NCBI GenBank assembly: GCA_021234155.1
Contig: JAJEKV010000004.1
Span: forward strand, 15,069,839 to 15,133,838
DNA from: Isoetes taiwanensis
Taxonomy: Eukaryota; Streptophyta; Lycopodiopsida; Isoetales; Isoetaceae
Direction: 5' to 3'
DNA: 64,000 nt
The notes beneath the pieces are model-generated. The model ran no database searches and was not told where the DNA came from. It saw only the letters and a program-made list of their open reading frames with translations. The position numbers and the translations under genes were made by a program. Below, piece after piece: positions 12,479 through 28,081 of this stretch (the first letter of the stretch is position 1; each line of letters opens with the position of its first letter).

Positions 12479-12814
12479 AGACTTTGGTGTAGCTTGAGAT
12501 CTTAACCGTTAGATCAAAAGGTGAGCATAAATCTTAGCCATTGACTTTTTTAATATTAAATTGATTTTTTTTTTTTTTTTTAAGGAGGTGAGGTGTCACC
12601 CTCATTAATAAAAAAGGTAATGAGGTGGGCAAAGCATTTATGAGTGGACTTTCTATGAAGCTTCCTTCCGCTTAATCACATTCAAAGGTACATAACTTGG
12701 CAAGATGAGGGTCTGATGATGAAGGACCACGCCATTGGACTCCTCTCATCGAGAGCTTTCCAATGAGTGGTGGTTTGGCACAGATTAGTTGTAGTTGGAG
12801 CCAATGTGATCGAA

Positions 12815-13670
12815 CTCTAAGGGAATCCATAGGAATCTCGGAGAATCTAAAAGGAATCTTCATAAATACTTGGAGAATCTAGAGGAATCTCGATGCAATC
12901 TTGGAGAATCTAGGTGAATCTTCATAGAATCTTAGAGAATCTAAAGGAATCTCAAGAGAATATTAGGGAATCTATGGGAATCTCAAGAGAATCTTTGGGA
13001 ATCTATGGGAATCTCAAGAGAATCTTGGAAATCAAAGGGAATCTCAAGAGAATCTTTGGAAAATCAACGGGAATCTATAGGAATCACGAGAGAATCTTTG
13101 AGAATTTAAGGGAATCAAAGGGAATCTTTATAGAATCTTTAAGAATCTAGAGGAATCTTGATGGAATCATGTCAAGTCTAAGGGAATCTTCATAGGATCT
13201 TAGAGAATAGAGGAATCTTAAGAGAATCTTTGGGAATCTAAAGGAATCTTTCTAAAAGCTTTGAGAATCTAGTGAAATCATGATGGAATCTTGGAGAATC
13301 ATGGAGAATTTTCCTATAATCTAAAGGAATCTAGGAGAATCTTCATCAAATCTTGGAGAATTCAATAGAACTACATAGAATTTTGGGGAATCTAGAGGAG
13401 TCTTGGGATAATCTTTGGGAATCTAGACGAATATCAAGAGAATCTTTGGGAACCTAGGGGAATTAAGGGAATGTTCATAAAATCTTTAAGAATCTTGATA
13501 GAATCTTGGGAAATCTAGGGAAATCTTCATAGAATCTAGGGGAATCTCTATAGAATCTTGGAGAATCTTGGCATAATCTTTGGAAATCTAGGAGATTCTA
13601 AAAGAATCTTTGTTAGCATAGGATTCATAAAGAGCCTAGGGAAATGCTTATAGAATCTTCATTGAATGAC
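12815..13670. repeat. Right arm: helically phased GAATC repeat (31 bp = 10+10+11)
   Basis: This is the complement of the left arm. GAATCT recurs with the regular pattern 10, 10, 11 bases (for example 12930-13060, with repeated 'gaatctcaagagaatct'). The ORF at 12914-13150 is an artefact of the repeat. Confidence 0.9.
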
Positions 13671-13721
13671 TCTGCATTGGCTTCCGGTCGAATTTGTGCA
13701 GTCCCTCATAGTAGAACCACT

Positions 13722-13723
<2 letters not shown>

Positions 13724-13817
<94 letters not shown>
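13724..13817. repeat. (TA)n microsatellite, right boundary of foldback element 1
   Basis: About 94 bp of pure TA, bracketed by the inverted hexamers CTTG(TA)n and (TA)nCAAG. The outer side continues 'tttttgtactatcaatgggt', which partly resembles the terminal 'gtactatgaggg' motif of these elements. Confidence 0.97.
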
Positions 13818-13819
<2 letters not shown>

Positions 13820-16800
13820 AGTTTTTGTACTATCAATGGGTATGTCTGCTATGGTTTATAAACATCTGGGAGCAAAATCCAAGCTTAGTAACATTAGTAT
13901 CTATTGAGTGCCAACAATTAAGTTGGAAGAATGGCTTATGATCATCTAGGAATAAAATCGGCAATCCTTTTCCTTTCAGCTACAATCTTCTTTGGGTAAA
14001 TTTGTGTGCTTATTGAAAACCGCCAACGCATGATGATAACCAAAGTAATATTGGATATGCTGGCTTTTGAAAGAGATATGTAAATAAGCCTCTTGTTGGC
14101 GCAAGCCTCTGGAGCACCTACGATTGATTTTGTTATTTGCTTTTCTAGGTGGTCGGAATGAAGATTTAGAGTTGAATACAAAACCACCATAAATTGATGC
14201 CCTCAATGGCGTTCTTGGCTTGATGAAGCACATCTTTGGGCTGCGTGCATGCATTGTTTCAACTTGAATTCTAAGAATGTGCAAAAGCTAAATTTGTTGC
14301 TCTATGTTGCATGGTCGATGTTCACTATCATGGAGGTGCATCAAAGAGATTGGATATGGGAGCTGGAATCACGATACATGGCGGTCGAGAATAGGGCATG
14401 AAAACTTTTAATCGTTTGGGAAAAAAAAAACCATACATAACGATCTCATTTTTTGTAAAAGCATTTGCAAACATCATTGCTAACCCATTCTAATCGCTTT
14501 AAAAGCGAAAAAAATGAAGCCATTGAATTGAACCATGGAATTTAAATGATAAAAAAATGGCCATACGAGGTTGCACTAGTGGCCATAATGAGGTTGGATC
14601 TTTGCCTAGTGGCGTGATGTTAAAACTACTATAAGTGGTTGTACCACAAATGATTTTAGCATAACGAATTTGTATTATGAGCAATTGAACTATGAGTTTA
14701 TAATGAACTAGAATGAACTAGACCTCTTGGCTTTAATGGTCAACAATAGAACCCATTTCTTCTTTGTGCTTCTCTAATTACGACTCCACTTGCCAATGTA
14801 AAGATGAATCGAATGGTGTTTTGTAGCCTAAAGTAAGCAACTTGATACTCATAATATGCGTGCAATAGACTAGAAGATTTATTACGCAAAGCTTCTTTAA
14901 GCTCCAAGTTGATGTTTTCAAGCCCGATAAATTCTGTAGAGTCATAAGTGGTGAATTATTAATCTCGCTAGTACACAAATGTTAACATTTGAGATCTAAC
15001 AGGAAGATAATATGTCTTCATTGCTTGGAATCATGCAAAGTTGCAAAATTGACAAAAAGCATGATCATAGTGGAAACTGAAACGTGTCCTTAAGAGCATC
15101 ACTAACAAACAATGCACCGTGTATTTTTTAAAGCAACCATCCAAGAAGCGTCAACAATGTCTTGCTATCGCGTGCTCAACTATTCACTAGGCGTGCTTAA
15201 ACCTAGGTGCAGCTTAGATAACGAGTTAACGGACCTTTGGTCATGAAAGGTAGTCGCAATAATAATCATCATAAAAGATATAATGAATGGAAGAATAAAT
15301 TTTTACCTTTGAAACTTACAATTGACTCAAGCCAGGTTATATAGCGGGTTCTATCTTAGTGAAGAAGTCCGGCCTCTTTCACATGTATCGCACAAAGTTG
15401 CTAGTTGTAAAAGCATAGTCGTAGCCTTGTGTACCTAATGAATATAAACATTATATTCTGTGGAGGCCTATTTCCTTACACGTGCCGCGTTTTATAATTA
15501 TTGAATTTCTCTTAATGCATAAAAGGATAAAAATAGACTGGCATACCCTTGTCATTATTGATACATCTAATAAAGCATAAAGCATGCCAAAGATAATATT
15601 TTCTCCCTGCTTTGCACACATATCCTCAATAAAACATCTCCATATGCAGTTTCACTATGGACATTTGTCAATGCCAATGCGGCATCTAGTGGAAGCCTCT
15701 ATTATATGGCACGTGATGTCAGCAATAGTTATATGGTTAGACTTTAAGGTTGCAGTGTACCCTTACAGGGTCCAAAACCCACTGGCTACCATCGGTGGTA
15801 AGTAGATGAGTGCAAGTCTCATCGTGTGTGTAGGTCTTCTGCGAATGGCGTGGGTGAGTGCAAGTCTCATTATGTGCGGTGTGTGCACGAGAATGTGTCA
15901 TCGTGTCGTCATAGGTCCCAAAAAGGGATCTTTGCCAACAATTGTTAGTAGTTAGTACTTACATATTTAAAAGCTTGGCAAACACTTGGGGACTAACCCG
16001 TTAGTTTCTAACTCTAGGCCTGCAAGTAAAAGTATTCACGCTACACACAAAAGGGTCAAGGAATGGTGGATCATGGGCATTTGAAAATTGTCAATTGTTG
16101 CTAACCACAAACAATGCACACAATATACTGTCTAGACAATTAGAACTATTCTATACAACATACACAAGGTTGATTTAACAGGGTTAGAAACAATATGCTT
16201 TGTTCATAGTCTTACCAAACTAAGGATCCATGCTCAACCATCTATTGCGTGACTTGACTAGTCCAAAACTTAAAATTAGCAGTGTTCAACATTAGGTGTT
16301 TTTTCCTCAAGAATGGATATCATGTTAGCACAAATCAAAATTCTGGACCAAGCACAAACCAATGCCACTGCATGTTGCAGCGCACGTCTTCCTAATCCAC
16401 TGCTTTGTTGAAGCCACATAATTGGCTTTGACTAATGTCCATATCTAGAAGAATTTCCACAAAGGCTACATCATGTAAAAAGAATGTTTATTATTGTAGA
16501 TAGATTGCTCTATTCTATTCTTAAAATAGAGTCCAAAAAGGCTACAACATGTAAAAAAATTGTTCACTATCCTAGATGGGTTAAATTGAAAAACAATCTT
16601 TTGTCATCCTTGAAGTAATAAAATGAACAGTCTCTTCATCCAGCTTTACTTGGCTAAATTATGCACATAATGCATAGAGATTTGACTCATTCTGAGGATA
16701 AAATTTGCAAATGAGTGATCAAAATTTTAGATTCTCTTTTTCCAGCAGAGAACTTGAAATAAGGTTCTTGAACAAACTACCAGATCCTGGAGAAATATTT

Positions 16801-19800
16801 CCATCTGCAAGAAGCCTGGCACAATATTTTAACAGAGCCTTATAACCCTCTAGTAAGTTAAAATTGGTAACAGATTGTAAAACACATTCCCTAATGACCT
16901 GAGAAAGAACAGCCACAGCAACAACACGACTGTGCATACATTGCAATTCGAAATCTCAACGTGCACAAATAGGAATACATCAGTGGTCAAGTTCTAGTTT
17001 GCCAAAACCTGCCCAATGAATTTAAATACAGAATAAAATCAAGCTGCAAAAGAGAAGGTACACATCAAACTTAAAAATTCTCCCTTCAATACATTGTTAG
17101 AAACATCTATCACAACAACAAACACCATATCTAGCGCATTTTACCTGCAAAGGGAGAGTGATAATCAAGAGCTTGCATTTCACAAGTAGAGTACCATGCA
17201 ACCCGAGCTTTGAACTTAGTTAAAGCACCAAGCCTTTTTCACTCGATATAACAATATAGTTTGAAACAAATGAAAGATCTGTATGCAAAATGGGCACCTA
17301 GAAACACAATTGAACTATCATTTCAAGTCTTGTAGTTGCATCACATGTGCAAGTAAAACCAGGGAGCTTGGATCGATGCAGGGTGTCGGCAACGCCCAAA
17401 AGACCTAAGCGCATTCGAGTGCCTAGCTCGCTAACACAAAAAAGGAAATCGATCGCATATGGCCGGAATGCAATGCAGGATACCGCTCTAGCATGCATTT
17501 CGCACCACTAAAAAAAAAAGAAAAAAAAAAAAAAATGCGGATGCGGATCACGGGAAAAAAAATCCTTCTATCTCAATGTTACTCTGATACTTTGCATCCA
17601 GTTCATCCGTAAATCCATCATCAGTAATGTCATGCATGCAACAAAACCCGAGTATCCCTGCTGTAAATTTTCATCTGCATGTGAAGATCTTTCCTCTATA
17701 TTTTCAACATCACTCATAGGGCCCTTGGAAGAAGAGCATCAATCTTGCCACCAGCTACTGTACCAATTTTATGAACACCACCTCCAAGGATGCCTTCGCC
17801 AAATCCTTCTCCCATACAAATAACTCACCTACTGGACATAGACACAACGTTCTTAGACACAACGTCCTGAGCATAGACACAACATAAGTAAACAATGCTA
17901 CACACAAACCTAGAACAAAAATGTGAATGAATGTGAAGAAATTAGACCAGAGATTGATACTATGTAAGGAGAATAATAATAATTGGTAAGTAAATCAGAT
18001 TGTCTTTGGAAGCATGGATGGTCAACATTGCATTGGATAAAGAATGCAACAAGTTCTGAAGTTCATTTGTGGCTTTGAGTGTCCTTCAGCAAAGTTTATA
18101 GATAAATTTCCTGAACTTTGTTTTAGACAAAGTGCACGTAGCACTACAACATTGACTCATCCCATTGGCCATATTATGTCACATTTGTTCAATTGGATTG
18201 ATAAACACTTAAATATGTATTCCGTCACTTGTCATTCTGAATACAGCACTGCAGAACCATGGAACATTTAAAAGAACCTGTTTCATCACATGATCATGCA
18301 TTAGAATCAACACATGTGCAATAGAAACAGAGCATCTATTGCATATCCATTTCAAAAACACAGCTAAAAGTAGAGGAAATCTGGCTTCCAACCACAAAAC
18401 AGAGTAAACTTTAGAATATTGAAGGCCCCACATGCCTTAAGACTTAGAAAATGAATAGATCGTCTAGACCAATGAGAACCATGAAGAGGAATAAGTCCCA
18501 ATATCAAACCTTAAATATGACACGTTCTTATAGACGCTTCACCTAAAGCTGGTTGTTAGTCAAATGGAGGAATTTCCGAACTTAAACATTAAGACTGTTT
18601 CTAACATAGCAACAAACTATCTTAGGATCTGAGTTTCCATGATACCTTCACTTGGATCTCAAAAGTTGACTATGTTCCAAAGAAAGGCTGCATGAGAATA
18701 CATGAGAATGCATCATTATGATTGCTTGAGAAGAATGCCATATAAGTGTCTCTTTGTGATGGATCCTGCAGTAGAGTAATCTCCATATGGCACAGCCCAG
18801 CATTAGTACCCAAATCCCGAAATCCAAGAGATGCAATGTATCTTGGTTCCATAAGTGCTGCATGCAAAGCTGTAAGTGTTGTAGAGGACATCCTAGACCA
18901 GCTTGTCAGCTCTCTTCAACATCCTGCAACAAAAAAGCACAAAGCCGGAGTAATACTAAAGCTAGATAGGTTAGAAAATTGCAGAGATCATACAAAATTG
19001 AAGAGCCAAAATTGTATCTCTGCCCCTGGCAATCCCGCTGTCAGTTTGAAGGAATCCATTCAACTAGATCCATAGAATGCTCAAATGCTTCAGCATCATT
19101 AAAAGATCCATATATCTTGAAAAAATATTACGGCTTGACCAAGGCAATGGATTGTTTAACCCGAATTTGCCGATAACACGCTACAATTCTCTCCCCTTAA
19201 AAGAAAGTTTGAGGGGAAGGACATCTTGATAGAAAAGATGGGTGATGCTCTCTTGCAAAGAAATTAGCATGATCTTGGACAAAACTAATTATCTGAAGGA
19301 TCCACTTGGAGCTCCATAAGTTAAAAATGAGTTTAAACTTGACCCGGAGGAGTTGGACATATCTTCTACACCCGAGGGTGAGCGGTAAATATCGATAAAA
19401 CCGGAATAGATAAATCACGTTTCATAAATTTGGAATAGATAAATCACGTTTGTGGCATATTCAATCCACAACAACAAAAGTCTTCAAATCCAAAATTTAT
19501 GGATGTGCACCTAGATCACACACCAGAACTCTTATATGCACGCATCATCCGAAGCATTTCCATCACTTTGCTACATATTGCCACGCCAACAAAAAAAACT
19601 TATAAGCTTCTGCAAGAGAATCGATTCTCACATCAACAAAACTTCGGGAAAAATCTATTGTGATTCCTCATACAAATTGCGGCGAAGATAAATTCGCTTG
19701 TCGAACTCCTTAGATTGCTCAGAAGTATCTGCACCTAGGATCGTTGTCTACTCCGATTTGGAGAAGGAAGAATAAGCCGCTTACCAGAAACAAGACATAG

Positions 19801-20310
19801 GCGTTGCCAAGAGCACGCTTGCCCTGAAGAATATTTCGGTCCTTTTCTATGGTATAGCCTATGCATGAGTAAAAAGACATTGATTATATCTAGAGGCTAT
19901 CATGAGAGCGCCGGATATTATCGAATCTGGTGATAGGAGACAATAAAAACAGAGCGATTGAACAAAGATTTGGTATATAATTAGGAGCAAGCGCAGGAAG
20001 AAACCAAGCAGAAAGAAGAAACGCGAAAAAAAACTGAGGCAGGTAGTTTTTGGCGGCAGATTATTCGTCGGAGCATACAGAGACATTCGATGCAACCTGA
20101 ACTTTGGAGCTGGGCGTGACCACCGAAAATGCCAATCTCGAATTTGTTTGGAGCAGATTTAATGCTTGGGTTCAAGCTCTGCCACTGCTCATCACCACCA
20201 TGGACCGTGGCCGCCTTGGCCCGGAAAACACATTCGAAATAAAATCTATTTTTTTTCAAGCTTCATTTCTTTTCTCTTCTTCTTCTTCTATAGCCTACTC
20301 TTTTTTTTAA
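13818..20310. other. Unrecognised region; scattered exon-like frames, no gene called
   Basis: No protein family is recognisable. Minus-strand frames at 16719-16946 and 18670-18891 are the most protein-like: varied composition, and in the second case a preceding TTTTTTGTTGCAG acceptor-like tract near 18926. A minus-strand frame near 19800-19860 ends KRALGNAYVLFL before GTAAGC, which could be an exon end. Together they hint at an intron-rich or decayed minus-strand gene between about 16.7 and 20.1 kb, but I cannot name it. A poly-A tract lies at 17508-17535. Confidence 0.35.
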
Positions 20311-20314
20311 GCTC

Positions 20315-21262
20315 CATGCCACGTAATTAATTGTAATTAATGGCTCATTAAAATTGTTGCCACCTCATTATGTCAAATGACACCTCATCATGTGGCTTTA
20401 ATGGGGCATTAAATATTGTTTGCCCACTCATCATTTAATATTAATTGCATATAATATATAGGTGGCAACATCGGGCCATTGATCCGGCACATTCAACGAC
20501 CGAGATCAAAAAGCCCCAAATAAGGGGGTGCTTAGGGTGGATTGAGGTGGCTCCACCGGAGCCGTCGGATCTCGGATACGGGCGGTCGGTGCACCACAAA
20601 ATCTCTATATACATTTGGTACACTTTGGGTGGATTGAGGTGGCTCCACGGTAGGCCGTCGGATCTCGGATCACGGGCCGGTCGGCGCATTTCAAAATCTC
20701 TATATACATTTATATTACCCGCTATAATTGTATATATATAGGATATATATATATATATATATCTATTATCTATTATATATATACAATTATATTATGGGTC
20801 TATGGGGGTTGAAAGTTTGTAGAGATTCATCCCGCAAGAAGTCGATTTTACGGTGTCACGGCGATGGCCCTTGGATTTGATGGGGGCATGCATGGGCCAT
20901 GCATGGGGCATGCACCCATCCACTGGCGTCGATCGCACGCATTAAATCGTGGCCCTTGATTTTAAGCTTGAGGAAGGTGCAAGGAAGTTGCTAGTAAAGA
21001 TTGATCTCGGCCAGTCCATCTACGGATGGGCCGGTCCAGCATAAAGGACTTCAATCAACCCCAAAGCCCCCTTTATTTGGGGCTTTTGATGTGCCGTTAG
21101 ATCTAGGGATTCAATTGGGGCATTTTATGTAGGCCGTCCATCCTTGAAGTTAGGGCTTTTATATTTAATGTAAGGAAACTGTATTACATTTAATATGGGG
21201 TGAGGTGGCACTGGCAGCAATTAAGCATCATTAATTACATTGTTGGGTGGCAAGTTTTTCAG
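20315..21262. mobile_element. Small inverted-repeat (foldback/MITE-like) element
   Basis: Left 'gatcaaaaagccccaaataa' (20503) is matched on the right by the complementary 'tttatttggggcttttgatg' (21072). The outer parts pair too: 'ccacgtaattaattgtaatt' on the left and 'catcattaattacattgttg' on the right. The centre has TA-rich inverted repeats ('ataattgtatatatatagg' and 'tatatatacaattat', 20726-20790) and one CATGCATG cluster (20887-20920). There are no coding frames. The arm sequence is related to module I of the 6-10 kb arrays. Confidence 0.72.
20735..20790. repeat. Short TA-rich inverted repeat at the centre of the 20.3 kb element
   Basis: 'ataattgtatatatat' and 'atatatatacaattat' face each other across a TA tract. 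This is the same arrangement as the TA-rich boundaries of foldback element 1, here only about 55 bp long. Confidence 0.8.
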
Positions 21263-23331
21263 TCCGTTTCTTCTGTAACATCGTAGCTAGCTATGGCGAC
21301 CTCTTGCAAGTAAAGGGAAGGCTTATCCTTTACAGATCCTCGTTACCTCCCTTTGTTTTTCTACGATTAGGGTTCTTATAGTTCTTCCGAATTCCTTAGC
21401 CGATGGTTTTTTTTTTTTTTTAAATGATTCTTTCCCGGTGGCATCATCTTTGCTATGGCAGGAGTAAAGCATTCTTCGTATTGGAAAGGATTTTTTTGTT
21501 CCTTATCAGTGCCAGTGCATTCCGGCATTGCCAAAACCTTCCTGAAACTTATTGAAATTTCCGCCATTTTTGTATTTTCTACATATAAAGAAGAGAGATC
21601 AAAAGACAGTGGGTTGCGCCCATTTTTATCTGGACATGTCTGGAGCTTTAATGCAGAGCTCGAACTTACGTTTGCATGTGTTTTCCTTCCGATGCATTCT
21701 GAGCTGACTATAGCGGCTTCTCTGAATGCTTTGCAGGCTTGAAGTTTTTCAAAGAATAAATGAGGTTCGTAGTTAACAGTGGCTCTGCCGGAGTTGCTCT
21801 AAGTGAGGCAGACACAGGTCAAGTTATCCTGCCTTTTAAGAATGGCTGTTTCTATGAAATGACAAATGTCCCAGGCAGCAGCGATTTAGATATGGTATCC
21901 ATTGCCAATTTCGGGGTTTTGTGCTTATTGCTTTCTGTGTTTCCGGAGGCCTTTTTCAGGATTTTGCTCCCAGCTTCAAATCTTGAAAAAGAAGGCGCTG
22001 AATCTGCCATTGCGTTATGCCTCCCAGCAGGTTAGCATCTAGAATGATGAACAGTTGTCACTTCTCTTTTAAAATGACTCCATTTTTATTTAGCGTTGGG
22101 ATTTTTGCACAGTGTTGCTTGCCATTGTTTTGGTATTTCGTTGTTCATTAGAATTGCACTGTTCATTTTGGCTTTCTTTCTCATATAAGGTATCAATCCT
22201 AGTTTGACGGTGTGAACAAATGTAACGCGACCCAGCCAATTGTGTCTGCCACTGTTCTGGTGTTCCATTTTGTTCCAGTGTCTGCCAAGATGCAAATTCC
22301 TCAAACGTCTTTGCAGATTGGTACAAAAATTAGGCAGATATTTGTCGAAATGGGGTGCTTCCGAATTTGGATGGCCTATGCTCAAATCAGAAAAGATATG
22401 GCCGGTTCATGATCTGGGTAAGAGATTCAAACATTGAGGTGCATCATCTTGAATTTGATGGCGCTGTAGGCTTGTCTCTGCTTTGGCCGACTTATGTGCT
22501 GATTTGGCTGTCTGGTCTAATGTCTGTTGCCAGCAGCTTCATCGAAAGACCTGTCCCAGTGAACGTCTCCATATTCTCTGCCCAAACTGTCTACGAAACA
22601 GGGGCCATGTTTGTATTTTTGGAAGTGCAAATCCAGTTTTTCTCTGTCGGAGCTATGGTGCCTGGGACGGATTTGCTTCGGGAAAGTTGGTTCCCGCAAA
22701 ATCTTGTTAAATGTCCACCTTCTTGGCATGCTGATTTTCACTATGTACCTTTTGGCTATGGCAGAGCTACCGATTGTTGGCCAGAATGAGAAAGAACAAC
22801 ATAGATGCTGGTTCTTCCAGCTCTGCTCTCTGCAAGGCATGTGATAGCCTGCAACTCTTTTTCAGTTTTTGTGATTTGAAGAGCATAGAGAGAGCTATGA
22901 TTCTTTGAGGTTCCTAACATATTGGTCTTGCAAGGATATGTACATGGTTATATGAAAATGCTGTTGCCATTTTAGAAAAGCTACTGTATGATAGATGAAT
23001 TTTATCTGGTCTAATTTGGTCTTCCCGTTATTGCAGGAAGAAGGGGGTGATAATCTGCCCCAGGCTTACAGAAGCAAATAGATGAGACTTTGGAAGAGAT
23101 AACACCACGATGCATGCTTGAGATTCTTGCTTATCATTAGATGCAGAACATAAGTCCCAGCGTGAAGCTGGTCTACAAGAAAAGCTCAAACACTTGTTAT
23201 GGGATGCAGGAAATGTGTCCTTTATGGTTCTTGATGGGGCATTCACACGTGAGAAATTTATGAAAGAAGCTTAAGGATGGCTGCACCCAGAGCAGGCAAT
23301 ACATAATGGCAAATCGACAGTGGTCTAATAG
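21263..23331. other. Region with several medium frames of unknown nature
   Basis: Plus-strand frames at 21455-21742, 21760-22035 and 22355-22789 are moderately long but match no family I know. Their order on the strand that also carries the PPR remnant suggests degenerate gene or intron sequence, and none has convincing splice signals on both sides. Frame 23151-23273 (ending FTREKFMKEA) also reads like protein but is unrecognised. Confidence 0.3.
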
Positions 23332-23640
23332 ATGGGAAGACACTGCTATGTAAGAATTGTTCAGCTATCTCCATGTGATGGCTCTGCCTATATGCTTATG
23401 TCAGACATCTATTCTTCTGAGGCATGTATGTGGTCAGAGCTTAGGCAGTGTGCAGGTGCATGGAAAAAACCTGCAATGGCATGGATCGAGATTGATAACA
23501 ACGTGCATGAGTTCTTTGTGAAAGATAGAAGCCATCCAAGAAGTGAAGAGATCTATGCCACATTGAAACGTCTAAGTACACAAATGAAGGAAAAAGCGGA
23601 TACTTTCCAAAACTTGATGATGCCAAATCCAGTGCAAAGT
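23332..23640 (+). pseudogene. Fragment of an E/E+ domain of a plant PPR protein
   Basis: PLS-class PPR proteins act in organelle RNA editing and end in E, E+ and often DYW domains. The first ~90 codons of the frame at 23332-23745 match this C-terminal part: IVQLSPCDGSAYMLMSDIY (E domain), then WIEIDNNVHEFFVKDRSHP and EEIYATLKRLSTQMKE (E+ domain). The helix between them is shortened: the usual ~25-residue linker is replaced by RQCAGAWKKPAMA. After residue ~92 the resemblance stops, the DYW zinc-binding region is missing, and the frame ends at 23745. No PPR repeats are recognisable upstream. It is best read as a truncated, non-functional copy. Confidence in the family is high. Confidence 0.8.
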
Positions 23641-23939
23641 AAGTGCCTTAAGTATTTAGTTACTGCCTTTTCCAATGTTCATCAGCAATTGCTCTGTGAT
23701 TCACTAAAACAAATGTTAAAACTCATTCCTTTTGGGAAGAAATAAGCTGGCTATTGTGGTCTCTATTTGTCCTGTGACAACTATAGAACTACTGCAATCA
23801 CTCAGTTAGATCCATAATTGCAACCTTAACTAAAGTGCCAATGAGGAAATGTCATGATAAATCTTAGTTTTTGATTTGTAAAAAGCTGCTGCTGCTGTAG
23901 ATTTCTTTGAACGGTATGGATGTCAGTCAGATTTTCTAG

Positions 23940-24440
23940 AAACGTGGCCATAACTCCCAAATTGAAGCTCTGTTTTATGCACAAGAACATCCGTTGGAAA
24001 GGTCACTGGAAGGCCCACAATTGACGCTAGGCTTCCATTTTCCAAATTCCTAGCAGAAATGGGCCAAAACAGTGCCAAATCAGGCAATGTCTTTGCTGCC
24101 ACAGTTTTACAGTCGGGTAGAAATATGGCCATAACTCCAAAATGAAAGCTCTATTTTCTGCACAGGAAACATCCGGTGGAAAGGTCACTGGAAGATCCAC
24201 AATTGATGCTAGGCATCCATTTTCCAAATTCTTAACATAAATGGGCTAAAACAGTGCCAAATGGTCTAATGTCTTTGCTTGCCACGCTTTTACAGATTGA
24301 GTTATGGCCCATAACTCCTAAATGAAAAGCTCTATTGTCTGTGCAAGAACATGTATTGGAAGATCATTGGTCAGTCCACAAATGTTGCTTGGCATACATT
24401 TTCAAATGCTTAGCATGAATGAGTCAAACAACCAGGTATG
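23940..24440. repeat. Tandem repeat, ~180 bp unit x ~2.8
   Basis: 'tggccataactcc' recurs at about 23946, 24126 and 24306. Each copy is followed by 'gaaagctct', 'acaagaacat' or a variant, 'ggaaaggtcactggaag' and 'ttccattttccaaat'. The third copy is shorter and more diverged. A 180 bp unit is close to typical plant satellite length, so this may be a relic of a satellite or a local expansion. Coding frames across it are chance. Confidence 0.88.

Positions 24441-27984
<3,544 letters not shown>

Positions 27985-28079
<95 letters not shown>
27985..28079. repeat. (TA)n microsatellite at the 5' edge of the Penelope-like element
   Basis: About 95 bp of pure TA. The right side joins 'caaattaacttggaattgac', the first bases of the 2.65 kb direct repeat. 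The left side is CTTG preceded by the foldback terminal motif. Confidence 0.97.

Positions 28080-28081
<2 letters not shown>

Larger units (their letters stand above)
10772..13723. mobile_element. Foldback element 1 (complete long inverted repeat, ~2.95 kb)
   Basis: The two halves are reverse complements at several levels. The left end 'tactatgaggggagtgtaca' is matched on the right by 'gcagtccctcatagtag' read on the other strand, followed inward by the matching 'gagtcattcggtgaag' and 'cattgaatgactc'. Next come the phased GATTC arm (10830-11640) and its complement, the GAATC arm (12815-13670). Inside these, 'actcattggaaagctcttga' (left) pairs with 'tcgagagctttccaatgagt' (right). The AT-rich centre lies near 12200-12245. 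No transposase frame is present, so it is non-autonomous. (TA)n flanks both ends. Confidence 0.88.

Noticed and set aside
12914-13150. Plus-strand ORF rich in NLRESKGI-like repeats
   Set aside because: It is produced by the phased GAATC repeat. The 31 bp unit cycles through all frames and other arms have stops.
13644-13941. ORFs made of alternating Ile-Tyr (also at 10592, 27851, 35034, 37710, 51725-52275)
   Set aside because: They are translations of (TA)n tracts and have no coding support.
21455-22789. Plus-strand frames as exons of a membrane protein
   Set aside because: No recognised motif, and no pair of splice sites that keeps phase between them. Left as unrecognised.
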